Assembly: GCF_005144745.1 (NCBI RefSeq)
Contig: NZ_SWKK01000012.1
Location: 1-64,000 of the forward strand
Origin: Flavobacterium sp. ASW18X
GTDB lineage: Bacteria; Bacteroidota; Bacteroidia; Flavobacteriales; Flavobacteriaceae
Direction: 5' to 3'
Length of the DNA: 64,000 nucleotides
The position numbers and the translations under genes were made by a program. This document shows positions 8,695 through 15,860 of this stretch, piece by piece (positions within the stretch are counted from its first letter, which is position 1; each line of letters opens with the position of its first letter). Below the pieces are notes generated by a model. It made no database searches and was not told the origin of the DNA. It saw only the letters and a list, made by a program, of their open reading frames with translations.

Positions 8695-9513
8695 TTAGGC
8701 TGTTTTTAGGTGGTATTCCTTTTCTTGTTCAGTAGTAGAAGCGAGATGAATCTCATTTTTTAGACGATACAGTTTAGAATACCGTATGTATACACTCAAT
8801 GCATTTAAATAGCAAATGATAAACCCTTTGTAGCCATCTAAAATTCCTAAACGGAAGAAATAATTATAAACAAACTTCCAAATAGGTTTAAAGACCAATT
8901 TTAAGATATTAAAAGATTTATTTTTTAAAAAAAGCTCCGAAGCTTTTAGACTTCCATATTGAACCATTTTTCTTTTGTAGTCCTTATAACTTTTGTAACA
9001 ATAATGTGTCAACTTCTCATTTAGAGCAGAGGTCTCTCCTTTAACTTGTAAGGTTTCATGCACCAATCTTCCTTTAGTAAAAGAGCAATGACTCTTTTTA
9101 AAAAGCCTTATATTTTTATCGGTTTGCCAACCACTAAAATTTAGGCTGTGATTTTTAAACATGAATTTTCTATAAAACCAATACGCACTGCTTGTATTTA
9201 AACTATTAATTGTAGTTAATATTTCATTTTGTAAAGGCTTGGAGACCACTTCATCTGCATCAATAAACAAAACCCAATTGTTAGAGGCCTTACTTAAGGT
9301 ATATGCTTTTTGATCTGTAAAGTTTGAGAATTCTTTTTGTAACACAATTACGTTTGACAACGACTTTAAATATTCAAAGGTGCCATCTGTACTGAAAGAA
9401 TCCACTACAATAATTTCATCCGCGAATGATACGGAGGCAACACTTTGTTTAATGTGCTCCATTTCATTGTAGGTAATTAATAAAGCGGTAAGCTTTTGGT
9501 TTGCCTTGCTCAA
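8695..9513 (-). CDS. Glycosyltransferase family 2, WaaE/KdtX-like (second copy), TTG start
   Basis: This protein is a paralogue of the GT2 at 4062-4832. Both share TALLIT-NE, EIIVVDSFSTD, the metal site (FIDADE here) and SGWQTDKN-RLF. I chose the TTG at 9513 as start because it gives MSKANQKLTALLIT, which aligns residue for residue with the paralogue start; an upstream TTG at 9564 would add 17 residues with no counterpart. The product has 272 residues. The gene is separated from the DUF616 gene by about 100 bases and from the dapD terminator by about 150, so it may have its own promoter. The two copies presumably act on different acceptors. Confidence 0.82.
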   Translation of the reverse strand: MSKANQKLTALLITYNEMEHIKQSVASVSFADEIIVVDSFSTDGTFEYLKSLSNVIVLQKEFSNFTDQKAYTLSKASNNWVLFIDADEVVSKPLQNEILTTINSLNTSSAYWFYRKFMFKNHSLNFSGWQTDKNIRLFKKSHCSFTKGRLVHETLQVKGETSALNEKLTHYCYKSYKDYKRKMVQYGSLKASELFLKNKSFNILKLVFKPIWKFVYNYFFRLGILDGYKGFIICYLNALSVYIRYSKLYRLKNEIHLASTTEQEKEYHLKTA

Positions 9514-9663
9514 ATCAACAACTATTTTGGTTAGAATTGTTATTGTACCATTATTAACTCGCAAAAAAGGTTTTAATTGTATTAACGAATACTTTTCTTA
9601 CAAATTATTCTTTAGCTAGACTACATTAGTTCATAAAGGTTGCGTGTAAAAGTTGTTAAATTA

Positions 9664-9704
9664 ATAAAAAAGCCCACGGCTATTTTTTTCAAACGGCCAT
9701 GGGC
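9664..9704 (-). terminator. Rho-independent terminator after dapD
   Basis: On the minus strand the stem GCCCATGGC pairs with GCCGTGGGC across a 15-base A-rich loop, and TTTTTTATT follows. One pair is a T-G wobble that exists only in the minus-strand transcript, so the terminator serves dapD and not a plus-strand gene. Confidence 0.85.
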
Positions 9705-9732
9705 AATGTTTTTAATCGGATGAGCAAACAGT

Positions 9733-10548
9733 CTATACTGCTACGTCATATTCGCGTAAAGCATCGTTTAAACTGGTTTTTTTATCCGTACTTTCTTTAC
9801 GTTTTCCAATGATTAATGCGCAAGGCACCTGATATTCACCAGCAGCGAATTTTTTTGTGTAACTACCAGGAATTACCACAGAACGAGCTGGGACTCTACC
9901 TTTCATCTCAACAGGTTGCTCTCCAGTAACATCAATAATTTTAGTAGATGCGGTAAGCACAACATTGGCGCCTAGTACGGCTTCTTTTTCTACACGTACA
10001 CCTTCTACAACAATACATCTAGAACCTATAAAAGCACTATCTTCTATGATAACTGGGGCAGCTTGTAGCGGTTCTAAAACCCCACCTATGCCAACACCGC
10101 CACTTAGGTGAACATTTTTGCCAATTTGAGCACAACTCCCTACAGTAGCCCATGTATCTACCATGGTGCCTTCGTCTACATATGCACCAATATTTACGTA
10201 AGAAGGCATTAAAATAGTACCCTTAGAAATGTAGGCGCCGTGGCGTGCAACCGCATGTGGTACAACACGAATACCTTTTTCTTTATAACCTTTCTTTAAA
10301 GGAATTTTGTCATGGTATTCAAAAATGCCAGCTTCTAGAACTTCCATTTGCTGTATAGGGAAGTATAGCACAACACCTTTTTTTACCCATTCATTAATTT
10401 GCCAACCGTCTGCAGTTGGTTCTGCACAACGCAAACTACCTTCATCAATTAAGTCTATTACTTTTCTTATAGCGTTCTGAGTCGCTTCTTCTTTTAATAA
10501 TTCACGATTATCCCAAGCCTTTTCTATAAGCGCTTTAAGTTCTGTCAT
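9733..10548 (-). CDS. dapD: Tetrahydrodipicolinate N-succinyltransferase
   Basis: DapD transfers succinyl from succinyl-CoA to tetrahydrodipicolinate in the succinylase branch of lysine and meso-diaminopimelate synthesis. The 271-residue protein has an alpha-helical N-terminus and then a left-handed beta-helix of hexapeptide repeats (GAYISKGTILMPSYVNIGAY, GIGGVLEP, GSRCIVVEG). Length and the VVIPGSYTKKF tail match the family. It is monocistronic: its own terminator follows, and ruvX diverges from it after about 100 bases. A weak -7-like TATCTTTA lies about 25 bases before the ATG. Confidence 0.95.
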   Translation of the reverse strand: MTELKALIEKAWDNRELLKEEATQNAIRKVIDLIDEGSLRCAEPTADGWQINEWVKKGVVLYFPIQQMEVLEAGIFEYHDKIPLKKGYKEKGIRVVPHAVARHGAYISKGTILMPSYVNIGAYVDEGTMVDTWATVGSCAQIGKNVHLSGGVGIGGVLEPLQAAPVIIEDSAFIGSRCIVVEGVRVEKEAVLGANVVLTASTKIIDVTGEQPVEMKGRVPARSVVIPGSYTKKFAAGEYQVPCALIIGKRKESTDKKTSLNDALREYDVAV

Positions 10549-10626
10549 TGCTTCAATTTTGCGGTAAAGATAGCTTTAGGAAGGCAATAAACTCGTCAAT
10601 TTTTAAATGCATAACATTTTTAAGGC

Positions 10627-10634
10627 TATTTTTG
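10627..10634 (+). promoter_or_regulatory. -7 box of the ruvX promoter
   Basis: TATTTTTG matches the Bacteroidota -7 consensus TAnnTTTG and lies 15 bases before the GTG at 10650. No clear TTG -33 element is visible at 17-23 bases upstream. It supports the GTG start, since the longer frame that begins at 10548 would start upstream of the promoter. Confidence 0.5.
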
Positions 10635-10649
10635 CCAAAATTTAGTATT

Positions 10650-11060
10650 GTGGCTAGAATCTTAGCGTTGGATTATGGTAAAAAGAGAACAGGTATTGCA
10701 GTTACAGATGAACTGCAGATAATTGCTTCTGGACTTACTACTGTAGCTACGGAAGAATTGTTACCATTCTTAACCGCATACATTGAGAAAGAGTCTGTAG
10801 AACGTATAATTGTTGGTGAACCCAAACAGATGGATGGTTCTGCTTCCCAGTCAGAAGAGTTAATTATTCCATTTATAAAAAAGTTACAGCAACAATTTCC
10901 GCAAGTTCCTGTAGAACGCCAAGACGAAAGATTTACCTCTAAAATGGCGGTTAGAACCATGATAGATGGTGGATTAAAAAAGAAAAAGCGACAAGACAAG
11001 GCTATGGTAGACCAAATAAGTGCTACCCTAATTTTGCAATCTTATCTAGATAGAAAATAG
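10650..11060 (+). CDS. ruvX: RuvX/YqgF family Holliday junction resolvase-like RNase
   Basis: The protein belongs to the RNase H-like YqgF family, linked to 16S rRNA 5'-end maturation and Holliday junction resolution. The family start VARILALDYGKKRTG, with the catalytic aspartate in ALDYG, puts translation start at the GTG at 10650; the open frame reaches back to 10548 but that part has no family homology and overlaps the dapD start. The 136-residue length is normal. GEPKQMDGS and DERFTS follow, and DQISATLILQSYL closes the domain. It forms a pair with def, 4 bases downstream. Confidence 0.9.
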   Translation: MARILALDYGKKRTGIAVTDELQIIASGLTTVATEELLPFLTAYIEKESVERIIVGEPKQMDGSASQSEELIIPFIKKLQQQFPQVPVERQDERFTSKMAVRTMIDGGLKKKKRQDKAMVDQISATLILQSYLDRK

Positions 11061-11064
11061 AATT

Positions 11065-11655
11065 ATGATTTTACCGATTACGGCTTACGGAGACCCCGTA
11101 TTACGAAAAAAAGCAACAAACATAACCAAGGATTATCCTAACCTAGAAACCTTACTTAACAATATGTGGGAGACCATGTATAATGCTAGCGGTGTAGGTT
11201 TAGCCGCTCCACAAGTAGGTTTACCTATCCGTATTTTCTTAGTGGATACTACTCCTTTTTCTAAGGACGAGGATTTAACGGAAGATGAACAATCCCAATT
11301 AGACGGATTTAAAAAAGTGTTCATCAATGCAGAAATTTTAGAAGAAACAGGAGAGGAATGGGCATTTAATGAAGGTTGCTTGAGCATTCCGGACATAAGA
11401 GAAGATGTACAACGCAAGCCAGAAGTAACTATTAAATACATGGACCAAAATTTTAAGGAGCATACAGAAACTTTTGATGGACTGTTGGCGCGTGTTATAC
11501 AGCATGAATATGACCATATAGAAGGAATTTTATTTACCGATAAACTATCGTCTTTAAAAAAGCGTTTACTTAAAGGACGTTTGGAAAAAATTTCCAAAGG
11601 AAAAATTAATGTTGAGTATAAAATGAAGTTTCCACAAATGAAAAAAGGACGTTAA
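11065..11655 (+). CDS. def: Peptide deformylase
   Basis: This metalloenzyme removes the N-formyl group from nascent proteins. All three family motifs are present: GVGLAAPQ at 43-50, EGCLS at 103-107 with the metal-binding cysteine, and HEYDH at 147-151 with the two metal-binding histidines and the catalytic glutamate. The acidic insert around DEDLTEDEQSQ is common in Bacteroidota deformylases. The 196-residue length is normal. It follows ruvX by 4 bases and so is probably cotranscribed from the ruvX promoter. Confidence 0.96.
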   Translation: MILPITAYGDPVLRKKATNITKDYPNLETLLNNMWETMYNASGVGLAAPQVGLPIRIFLVDTTPFSKDEDLTEDEQSQLDGFKKVFINAEILEETGEEWAFNEGCLSIPDIREDVQRKPEVTIKYMDQNFKEHTETFDGLLARVIQHEYDHIEGILFTDKLSSLKKRLLKGRLEKISKGKINVEYKMKFPQMKKGR

Positions 11656-11659
11656 TCCT

Positions 11660-11688
11660 TTGGTGGTTACTTTAAAAGTATAAATTTG
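11660..11688 (+). promoter_or_regulatory. Promoter of the DUF5606 gene
   Basis: A TTG at 11660-11662 (within TTTGG) is followed after 18 bases by TAAATTTG at 11681-11688. This fits the Bacteroidota sigma-A pattern of TTG, 17-23 bases, TAnnTTTG. Transcription would start near 11692, giving a leader of about 20 bases before the ATG at 11711. Confidence 0.6.
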
Positions 11689-11710
11689 CGCGCATAAAAT
11701 TTGAATAAGC

Positions 11711-12133
11711 ATGGCGTTGGAGAAAATATTATCTATAGGTGGTAAACCAGGATTGTACAAATTGCTAACACAAACCCGTTCTGGTTTTGTAGGTGAATCT
11801 TTAATGGACGGAAAGCGTATTTCTGTGGGTTTACGTAGTAATGTTAGTGTGTTGTCAGAAATTGCCATCTACACCTTAGAAGAAGAAGTGCCTTTAAAAG
11901 AAGTGTTTCAAAAGATTAAGGAGAAAGAAGACGGTGGTAAAACATCTGTACACCATAAAGACGAAAAAATTAAATTAGAAGAGTACTTTTTTGAAGTGTT
12001 ACCTAATTATGATGAAGATAGAGTGTACGCGAGTGATATTAAGAAGATTGTACAATGGTACAATTTGTTGCATGATAATGGTATCACCGATTTTACTTTA
12101 GAAGCAGAGGAGACTTCAACAGAAGAGGAATAA
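11711..12133 (+). CDS. DUF5606 family protein
   Basis: This 140-residue protein is conserved in Flavobacteriia next to def and ruvX. The N-terminal part (LEKILSIGGKPGLYKL, then SGFVGESL) looks like a small beta-barrel, the middle (EVPLKEVFQKI) is helical, and the C-terminus is acidic (LEAEETSTEEE). It has no signal peptide or membrane segment and no recognisable catalytic motif. Its function is unknown. A promoter is visible just upstream and a bidirectional terminator just downstream, so it can be expressed alone. Confidence 0.85.
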   Translation: MALEKILSIGGKPGLYKLLTQTRSGFVGESLMDGKRISVGLRSNVSVLSEIAIYTLEEEVPLKEVFQKIKEKEDGGKTSVHHKDEKIKLEEYFFEVLPNYDEDRVYASDIKKIVQWYNLLHDNGITDFTLEAEETSTEEE

Positions 12134-12160
12134 ATAGAATTAGGTTCTATTACACAACTA

Positions 12161-12187
12161 TAAAGCTCGGTTAGCCGAGCTTTTTTT
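12161..12187. terminator. Bidirectional terminator between convergent genes
   Basis: The hairpin AAAGCTCGG-TTAG-CCGAGCTTT has flanking A and T runs, so it can end transcription from both the DUF5606 gene (plus) and the nitrilase gene (minus). Its T run overlaps the stop codon of the minus-strand gene. Confidence 0.88.
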
Positions 12188-12911
12188 ATGGGATAATTTT
12201 GGCAGTATTTTGTAGGGTGTCAATAAGTAAAATACCCTCTTTGTTATAAGGTAACATTCCAAGTTGTTCCCCTGCAGTGTTGAAAAAGCTAGTCAGACCC
12301 CCGCTTACATAAGAATCGTTTGGTCCTATGGCATTGACGATACCTAGGCCTAAAGATGTTTTTGTAGCAAGCTTTTTAAGATAGTTAAAGGAGTTTAGGC
12401 AGCTTTCTTCAGTTTTGGCCACACTGGCTATAACCATATCAGGTTGCTCATTGCTAATTTCTTCTGCTATTTGTGGTGTAAATGTTTCGTAGCAAATAGT
12501 GGCTTTTATGGTTTTAGTTTTAATTGTCGTAGTATAGGATTCTTTCCCTTGTTCAAAAAATGGAAATTCGTCTGCATGTAAAAAACGTTTAGCATAATGG
12601 GTAAGCGTTCCATTTGCTTTAGTGATTCTTAAACCTATTTTGGACTTATTGAGCCCTGGAATGGGTAAGCCTAACCAAATTTCAGTATTTAATTGTGTGG
12701 CAAATTCTTCAATTTGGCTATAATCTAACTGGTTTAATGGCTCTAAGAGGTTCTTTGCTAAAGAAGGCTCATAACCACTTAAACTTAATTCTGGAAATAC
12801 CACTAAATTGGGTTGGAATGGTATGAGTTTACGTAACCAATTTAGATGGTTAGCTAGGTTGTACTCTAGATTACCCGGTTGAGCTTGTAGTTGTACTAGC
12901 GCAACATTCAT
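12186..12911 (-). CDS. Carbon-nitrogen hydrolase (nitrilase superfamily amidase)
   Basis: The Glu-Lys-Cys triad of the nitrilase superfamily is visible: E41 in VFPELSLSGYEP, K108 in HYAKRFL and C140 in ATICYETFTP. The 241-residue length fits a small stand-alone amidase acting on an omega-amide or carbamoyl group. It is cytoplasmic by sequence. It follows DUF6048 by 5 bases at the end of the rlmD-DUF6452-DUF6048 operon, an order I recall from other flavobacteria. It differs from the best-known omega-amidases in lacking a long N-terminal loop, so its substrate is left open. Confidence 0.85.
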   Translation of the reverse strand: MNVALVQLQAQPGNLEYNLANHLNWLRKLIPFQPNLVVFPELSLSGYEPSLAKNLLEPLNQLDYSQIEEFATQLNTEIWLGLPIPGLNKSKIGLRITKANGTLTHYAKRFLHADEFPFFEQGKESYTTTIKTKTIKATICYETFTPQIAEEISNEQPDMVIASVAKTEESCLNSFNYLKKLATKTSLGLGIVNAIGPNDSYVSGGLTSFFNTAGEQLGMLPYNKEGILLIDTLQNTAKIIP

Positions 12912-12916
12912 TAGTA

Positions 12917-13690
12917 TTAATTTTCTAGATTTTCTTCCTCTGGCTTTTTCTTTTTAACCTTTTTATAGAGTGGTATAAAATAAGATATGCTGTAGTTGTA
13001 ACCTACTCCCCATTTAGCTTCTTCTGTAACCTTATTAAAACCAGGAATCCATAAGTTGTCAAAATTATCGGGTTTGGTGTTAGATAAAAGGTGACTCATC
13101 CTAACACTCATCCCCAAATACATATTCTTAATCAATTCTACCTTTAGCCCTAAAACAAACTCTAGCCAAGTAGCGTTAAGCCCTTCATGATTAATTGGCG
13201 TGTCGCTACCAAAAATGAGCTCATTTTCTGGCGCATACGTTCTATTTAAGTTCCAATAATTAAAATTGTGAATAGTAGAGGAAAAGCTGCTATGGGCTAA
13301 ACGCCCACCTACGGTTATTTGATTCCGCATTCCGTACCAGTTAGAGTAGGTATTGTAGTCCATACCTGCTTTGGCATAGTTGCCTTCTGTGGTATAGCTG
13401 TATAAGATAGATTGATTTAAGTTTTCATCATCAGACTTTTCTTCGTTACCTACTTCTACAGCAATGTACCATTTATCTGATAATCGGTAATCTGCTACAA
13501 ACTCTAATCCATTATAATCTTCATTAAGCATACCCATTACAGGTTTGCTTAAATCTACCCCAATTCGTAAACCGTAGGCGTATTTTCTGGTAATTGTATC
13601 CTTAGGATTAAGGTCTATAGATTTATCCTGAGCCCAATTTAATTGGCTAAAAAGACCAAAAATTATAAGACTAATGAAATATCTTAACAT
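12917..13690 (-). CDS. DUF6048 family outer-membrane-type protein
   Basis: The 257-residue protein has a signal peptide (YFISLIIFGLFSQLNWAQ) followed by alternating beta-strand sequence (YGLRIGVDLSKP, ADYRLSDKWYIAVEVGNEE, FVLGLKVELIKNMYLGMSVRMSH) and a basic tail. This reads as an eight-strand-type outer-membrane beta-barrel, and I recognise it as DUF6048. Its start overlaps the end of the DUF6452 lipoprotein gene by 20 bases, so the two are likely translated together and may work as a barrel-lipoprotein pair. The function is unknown. Confidence 0.8.
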   Translation of the reverse strand: MLRYFISLIIFGLFSQLNWAQDKSIDLNPKDTITRKYAYGLRIGVDLSKPVMGMLNEDYNGLEFVADYRLSDKWYIAVEVGNEEKSDDENLNQSILYSYTTEGNYAKAGMDYNTYSNWYGMRNQITVGGRLAHSSFSSTIHNFNYWNLNRTYAPENELIFGSDTPINHEGLNATWLEFVLGLKVELIKNMYLGMSVRMSHLLSNTKPDNFDNLWIPGFNKVTEEAKWGVGYNYSISYFIPLYKKVKKKKPEEENLEN

Positions 13691-14165
13691 GTATTAAAGT
13701 GTCTCTTTTAATAGTAGTTTCTACCACAGCTACGCTATCTATCCAATTAGCAGAATCATTACTAAGTGTATAGCTTAACTCGTCGTAATTAGCAATAAAT
13801 CCACAAGCTCTAGATAAGAATTCTTCCTGTACAGTGTAATTAAAAGTAATAGTATCAGGGTTACCAGATACGGTGCCATCGGTTGCTTGGCTATAGTTAT
13901 TGGTAAGTACAAAAGTGGAGTTGTTAGTTTCTATGCGTAATGGTAAAGAGTCACTGGTTTTAGCTCCAACCGTATTTACAACTACATTTAATTCTGTCTC
14001 TACTGACCGTAAATTAGGAACCGATTTTTCGGTATCTGGGTCTTCGTAGTTAAAGAATCCAAGCATTAATACTGGCGTGTCTCCGGCAACACAAATGTCA
14101 TCTTTTTCACAAGAGGAGAATTGTATAATAACTAGCAACAAAACAAATGGCAAAAATCGCTTCAT
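13671..14165 (-). CDS. DUF6452 family lipoprotein
   Basis: The N-terminus MKRFLPFVLLLVIIQFSSC ends in a lipobox, so the protein should be a lipid-anchored envelope protein of 164 residues (about 145 mature). After the lipobox, EKDDIC and TPVLMLGFFNYEDP are the pattern I associate with DUF6452. The remainder is beta-rich with a C near residue 122. It sits between rlmD (8 bases upstream) and DUF6048 (20-base overlap). No enzymatic motif is seen; a partner role for the DUF6048 barrel is an inference from gene overlap. Confidence 0.78.
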   Translation of the reverse strand: MKRFLPFVLLLVIIQFSSCEKDDICVAGDTPVLMLGFFNYEDPDTEKSVPNLRSVETELNVVVNTVGAKTSDSLPLRIETNNSTFVLTNNYSQATDGTVSGNPDTITFNYTVQEEFLSRACGFIANYDELSYTLSNDSANWIDSVAVVETTIKRDTLIHVKIFH

Positions 14166-14173
14166 GCGGTATT

Positions 14174-15583
14174 TTATCGTTTTTGTAAAAGTACTACATT
14201 TTCTACGTGATGGGTCTGCGGAAACATATCTACGGGTTGTACCTTAACAACTTTATACATATGGTCTAATAAGGCTAAATCACGTGCTTGTGTAGCGCTA
14301 TTGCAACTTACATAAACAATTTTAGCTGCCCCAACGTTTAACAATTGTTCAACAACTTTTTTATGCATACCATCTCTAGGTGGATCCGTAATAATAACAT
14401 CTGGCTGACCGTGTGTTGCTATAAATTCCGGGGAGAAAACATTTTTCATGTCGCCCACGTAAAATTCTACATTGTTAATCTTATTGTGCTCGGCATTTGC
14501 TTTTGCGTCTAAAATTGCTTCTGGTACAGATTCTATACCTATCACTTTTTTGGCCTTTTTTGCCACAAATTGAGCAATGGTTCCAGTGCCAGTATATAAA
14601 TCGTACACCAATTCTTCCCCTGTCAATTCTGCAAAATCACGGGTTACCTTGTAAAGCTCGTATGCCTGCTCAGGATTGGTTTGATAAAAGGATTTTGCAT
14701 TTATTTTAAATTGCAATCCTTCCATTTCTTCAAAAATGTGGTCACGACCGTGGTAACAAATAATGTCTTGGTCGTAAATAGTGTCGTTTTGCTTGTTATT
14801 GATTAGGTATTGTAAAGAGGTGATTTCAGAAAAGTTTTCTTGTAAGCCATTTAATAAGAGTTCTCTAGAGGCTTTATCGTCTTCAAAAAACTGTATCACT
14901 ACCATTACCTCACCTATGGTGCTAGTTCTAAGCATTAAGGTACGTAGTAGTCCTTCTTGGTTTCTAGGATTAAAAAAAGACAGTTGGTGTTTTTCTGCAA
15001 ATGCCTTTACCCACAATCGGATAGCATTACTGGGGTCTGGTTGTAAATAACATTTTTTTACATCTAAAATTTTATCCCACATTCCCGGAATATGAAAACC
15101 TAAGGCGTTTCTGTTTTCTATCTGTTGGTCAGAGATTATTTCTTCTTGACTCAACCATCTAGAGTCAGAAAAAGAAAACTCCATTTTATTGCGATAAAAA
15201 TACTGTTTACCAGAACCAAGAATTGGTGTAACCTCTGGAAGATTTACCTGCCCTATACGCGTTAAGTTTTCTTCTACTTCCTTTTGTTTGTAAAACAATT
15301 GATGTTGGTACTCCATGTGCTGCCATTTACAGCCGCCACAGGTACCAAAATGTTCGCAAACTGGGTTCGTACGCTTATCAGAATAGGTATGGAACTTTAT
15401 AGCTGTGCCTTCAAAAAAATTCTTTCTTTTTTTAAAAGTCTGTACATCAACTACATCGCCAGGAATGGCGTTAGAAAGAAAAATTACTCTTCCGTCTGGG
15501 GCTTTGGCAACAGATTTGCCTTTAGCGCCAGCATCTACAACAGTTACATTTTCAAAAACTTTTCTTCTATTATTTCTTCTCAT
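14174..15583 (-). CDS. rlmD: 23S rRNA (uracil-C5)-methyltransferase RlmD family
   Basis: This enzyme makes 5-methyluridine in 23S rRNA (U1939 in E. coli numbering). An N-terminal TRAM domain is followed by the iron-sulfur cysteines C76, C82 and C85 (CEHFGTCGGC); KKCYLQPDPS near 182 carries a further candidate ligand. The SAM domain has YDLYTGTGTIAQF, DPPRDGMHKK and the catalytic cysteine in VYVSCNSATQARDL near 425. I start it at the ATG at 15583 (469 residues) because a -7 box overlaps the in-frame ATG five codons upstream. It heads the operon with DUF6452, DUF6048 and the nitrilase. RlmCD-type double specificity cannot be excluded. Confidence 0.92.
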   Translation of the reverse strand: MRRNNRRKVFENVTVVDAGAKGKSVAKAPDGRVIFLSNAIPGDVVDVQTFKKRKNFFEGTAIKFHTYSDKRTNPVCEHFGTCGGCKWQHMEYQHQLFYKQKEVEENLTRIGQVNLPEVTPILGSGKQYFYRNKMEFSFSDSRWLSQEEIISDQQIENRNALGFHIPGMWDKILDVKKCYLQPDPSNAIRLWVKAFAEKHQLSFFNPRNQEGLLRTLMLRTSTIGEVMVVIQFFEDDKASRELLLNGLQENFSEITSLQYLINNKQNDTIYDQDIICYHGRDHIFEEMEGLQFKINAKSFYQTNPEQAYELYKVTRDFAELTGEELVYDLYTGTGTIAQFVAKKAKKVIGIESVPEAILDAKANAEHNKINNVEFYVGDMKNVFSPEFIATHGQPDVIITDPPRDGMHKKVVEQLLNVGAAKIVYVSCNSATQARDLALLDHMYKVVKVQPVDMFPQTHHVENVVLLQKR

Positions 15584-15587
15584 GCCG

Positions 15588-15595
15588 CAAAAATA
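15588..15595 (-). promoter_or_regulatory. -7 box abutting the rlmD start codon
   Basis: TATTTTTG on the minus strand matches TAnnTTTG and ends only 4 bases before the ATG at 15583. The upstream in-frame ATG overlaps this box and so cannot be on the transcript. The message would have almost no leader. Confidence 0.55.
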
Positions 15596-15747
15596 CATCT
15601 TCTTTAAACTTTGAACTTATGCATGGCTTTTTAAAATGATTTTAAATTGATTTTATAGGTGCTGGGGATACTTTCGATTTTCGCACAGATTTATAAGATG
15701 TAATTCATCTTTCTAAAACGAATTACGTACAAACTTTTAAGTTTTAT

Positions 15748-15755
15748 TAACTTTG
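15748..15755 (+). promoter_or_regulatory. -7 box of the rocD promoter
   Basis: TAACTTTG matches TAnnTTTG and predicts transcription from about 15759-15762, leaving a leader of about 100 bases before the ATG at 15861. No TTG is found at the expected -33 distance, so the promoter may need an activator. Confidence 0.5.
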
Positions 15756-15758
15756 GCA

Positions 15759-15860
15759 CTCTAAGGGATGATTTCTCTCCCACGCTGCTTTTCTGAAGCT
15801 CTTCAGGAAAAAAAAGGTACAGAAGGAATGGTTATTTTAACAATTATAAAAACTATTAAA
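15759..15860 (+). promoter_or_regulatory. Long rocD leader with in-frame upstream codons and a small hairpin
   Basis: The predicted leader keeps the rocD reading frame open from an ATG at 15768, with a second in-frame ATG near 15828. It also carries the inverted repeat CTGAAG-CT-CTTCAG followed by eight A residues. The leader codons have no counterpart in ornithine aminotransferases. Possible roles are a translated leader or an RNA regulatory element; neither is shown. Confidence 0.3.

Noticed and set aside
10548-10649. Longer N-terminus of RuvX
   Set aside because: It would overlap the dapD start, lies upstream of the -7 box and shows no family homology. The GTG at 10650 fits the family start.
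15768-15860. Longer N-terminus of ornithine aminotransferase
   Set aside because: The 31 extra residues have no counterpart in the family, and the standard start MAVLQDL begins at 15861. I kept the region as a leader instead.
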